Assembly: GCF_026626665.1 (NCBI RefSeq)
Contig: NZ_JAPNKE010000002.1
Coordinates: forward strand, 3,039,204-3,103,203
Reading direction: 5' to 3'
From: Nannocystis pusilla
Lineage (GTDB): Bacteria; Myxococcota_A; Polyangia; Nannocystales; Nannocystaceae
DNA: 64,000 bases
Each line of letters opens with the position of its first letter. The first letter of the stretch is position 1. A program made the translations under genes and the position numbers. The notes under the pieces were generated by a model. The model did not search any database. It was not told the origin of the DNA and was given only the letters and a program-made list of their open reading frames with translations. Below, in pieces: positions 60,989 to 64,000 of the stretch.

Positions 60989-61756
60989 CGCGGGCGAAAT
61001 AGGCCAGCCGGGCCCGCCAGACAAGCGCGCGGGGCGTGACCTTGCGCGCGGAGCCGCTCGCCCGGGAGCGCCGCTGCGAGGCTCGTCGGCGCGGGTTCGA
61101 TCACGCGCGCTCACGAGCTGCGCGCGAGCCCGCGATCGCTCCCCGCGCCGGGCCTGGCGCGTGCCCCGGCGCTCGGCATGCGCCACCGCTCGCGGGACGA
61201 GAACCTCCGCGCCCGGCGAGGCGCGCGGCTGGACGTAGCGAGCGACATGTCGTCATACACATGCTTGATAGGACATGTCCAAACGAACACTCTCTCCGAC
61301 ACCGCATAGCGACGGTCGCGGGCGCTCGTCACCCGCGCTTCCACGCTGCGCTTCGGATCGCCTGTCCCTGGGGACATGTCCACTCCGACCCAGGATCCAA
61401 GACGACCGCCGCCCTCGCGCAGGCCGCCGCGCGTCCGCGCTGCCCGCCTCGGAGCGCCTGTCCCCGCGGACATGTCATCTCGTCCCCACCTCACGAGCGC
61501 CGGCGCGCCCGTCGGCCGCCCCTGAGGCTGCTTAGCATCGAGGTGCTCGTGCGCGACCGGCCGCGACGCGTCAGCGCTGCCCCGCCCCCGGCGCGCCTGT
61601 CCCCGCGGACATGTCCTTCATCCCGCATCACGGCGGCGCCAGCGATAGCGGCGCCTGGCGGCGAATCAGCGCTGCGTCGCTTCGGCGAGCGCGAACAGGT
61701 CCGCTCCCCCCACGTGCCGCCGCGCCGCCCATCGCTCTCGCCCCGCCGGCCACGCG
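60989..61756. repeat. Gene-free spacer rich in palindromic elements
   Basis: About 770 bases without a supported gene. Full copies of the dispersed palindrome lie at 61243-61280 (GACATGTCGTC and GGACATGTCC), 61361-61381 (CCTGTCCCTGGGGACATGTC), 61457-61475 and 61596-61616 (both CCTGTCCCCGCGGACATGTC). TCAGCGCTG followed by a cytosine- and guanine-rich run occurs at about 61571, 61667 and 61757; the last is the true 3' end of the Hsp70 gene, so the earlier two look like decayed copies of that end. Confidence 0.75.
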
Positions 61757-63598
<1,842 letters not shown>

Positions 63599-63670
63599 GA
63601 CGAGGTCGCAGAGGTACCACGCTCAGGGCGTGAGCTGCCGCGCAAAAAGCTGTGTGTAGAGACACATCGG
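63599..63670. other. Spacer between J-domain and Hsp70 genes
   Basis: 72 bases; no palindromic element and no terminator seen, so the two genes are probably cotranscribed. Confidence 0.5.
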
Positions 63671-64000
63671 TCAACGTGCTCCGGCGCCGCGACCGGCGGC
63701 CTCGAGCTCCGTCAGGTAGCGGCCCCGACGCCGCGGGTCGGCGAGGAACTCGGCGGAGGCTCGCGCTCGATCGAAGAGCTCGGCGAGGATCGCCGCGAAC
63801 GCGCCGAGCCGTTTGCCGTAGTAACGGTCCGGGTGCAGGTGGCGACAGGTCTCGAGCCAGGCGCGACGGATCGCGGCGTCGTCGCTGGTCGGCGCGAGCC
63901 CCAGCCGCTCGAAGTGACCGATCTGCTCGCGGCGCGCCCACAGGTCGAGCAAGCGATCCTGTTCGTCGCGCGCGAGGTCGAGATCGTCGCTGACGCGCGG
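63671..64000 (-). CDS. J-domain (DnaJ-like) protein, C-terminal part
   Basis: The open frame enters from beyond the window end and stops at 63671. HFERLGLAPTSDDAAIRRAW, LETCRHLHPDRYYGKRLGAF and DRARASAEFLADPRRRGRYL form a J-domain at the C-terminus with the essential HPD tripeptide, which stimulates Hsp70 ATPase. Upstream residues (SDDLDLARDEQDRLLDLWAR) are helical. A C-terminal rather than N-terminal J-domain is unusual and fits a specialised co-chaperone for the following Hsp70. The N-terminal part is not visible. Confidence 0.85.
   Translation of the reverse strand, partial: PRVSDDLDLARDEQDRLLDLWARREQIGHFERLGLAPTSDDAAIRRAWLETCRHLHPDRYYGKRLGAFAAILAELFDRARASAEFLADPRRRGRYLTELEAAGRGAGAR

Overview
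The window (about 70% G+C or more) looks like a chromosome segment of a myxobacterium (Myxococcota, plausibly the Nannocystis/Polyangia side). Reasons: an AgmX/GltJ-type zinc-ribbon/GYF/TonB-like protein, several zinc-ribbon plus FHA proteins, an FHA-GAF sigma-54 activator, many lipoproteins, and a strong bias to G/C at third codon positions. No species is claimed.

Layout. 1-1454: 3' part of uvrA. 1711-10045: an accessory block with two divergent gene sets: three related radical SAM proteins (one fused to a methyltransferase, one without the catalytic cysteine motif), a HExxH putative peptide beta-hydroxylase, a Tat-type exported protein, a glutathione transferase, a DUF692/MNIO iron oxidase and its partner protein. 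This looks like a peptide or protein modification system (RiPP-like) with no recognised precursor. 10314-16762: two SPFH proteins, a HAMP membrane protein and a Trk/Ktr potassium uptake pair. 16868-22920: phosphoesterase, amidase and lipoproteins, tRNA-Cys, a coiled-coil membrane protein and the AgmX-like protein. 23327-31436: a tightly coupled sigma-region-4-like/purH/purD/DUF1015/hisZ/purA run with a MerR regulator upstream. 31437-32885: gene-free, full of palindromes. 32886-38651: murein endopeptidase, dnaK, lon. 38849-45865: sigma-54 activator, lamin-tail lipoprotein, parAB, folD, fmdB. 46061-52203: a very long TPR/HEAT protein, two FHA proteins, a lipoprotein. 52204-54189: a group II intron. 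54244-60988: sigma-70 factor, methyltransferase, psd, pyrD-pyrK. 61757-64000: a second Hsp70 with a J-domain partner.

Two properties run through the whole window. First, a short hairpin element related to ACATGTCC-loop-GGACAGGT occurs dozens of times, between genes and inside reading frames. Second, many conserved genes are interrupted by single-base shifts, mostly at runs of G or C. That is best explained by residual indel errors of a long-read assembly, so interrupted genes are annotated here as one gene with the shift position stated.
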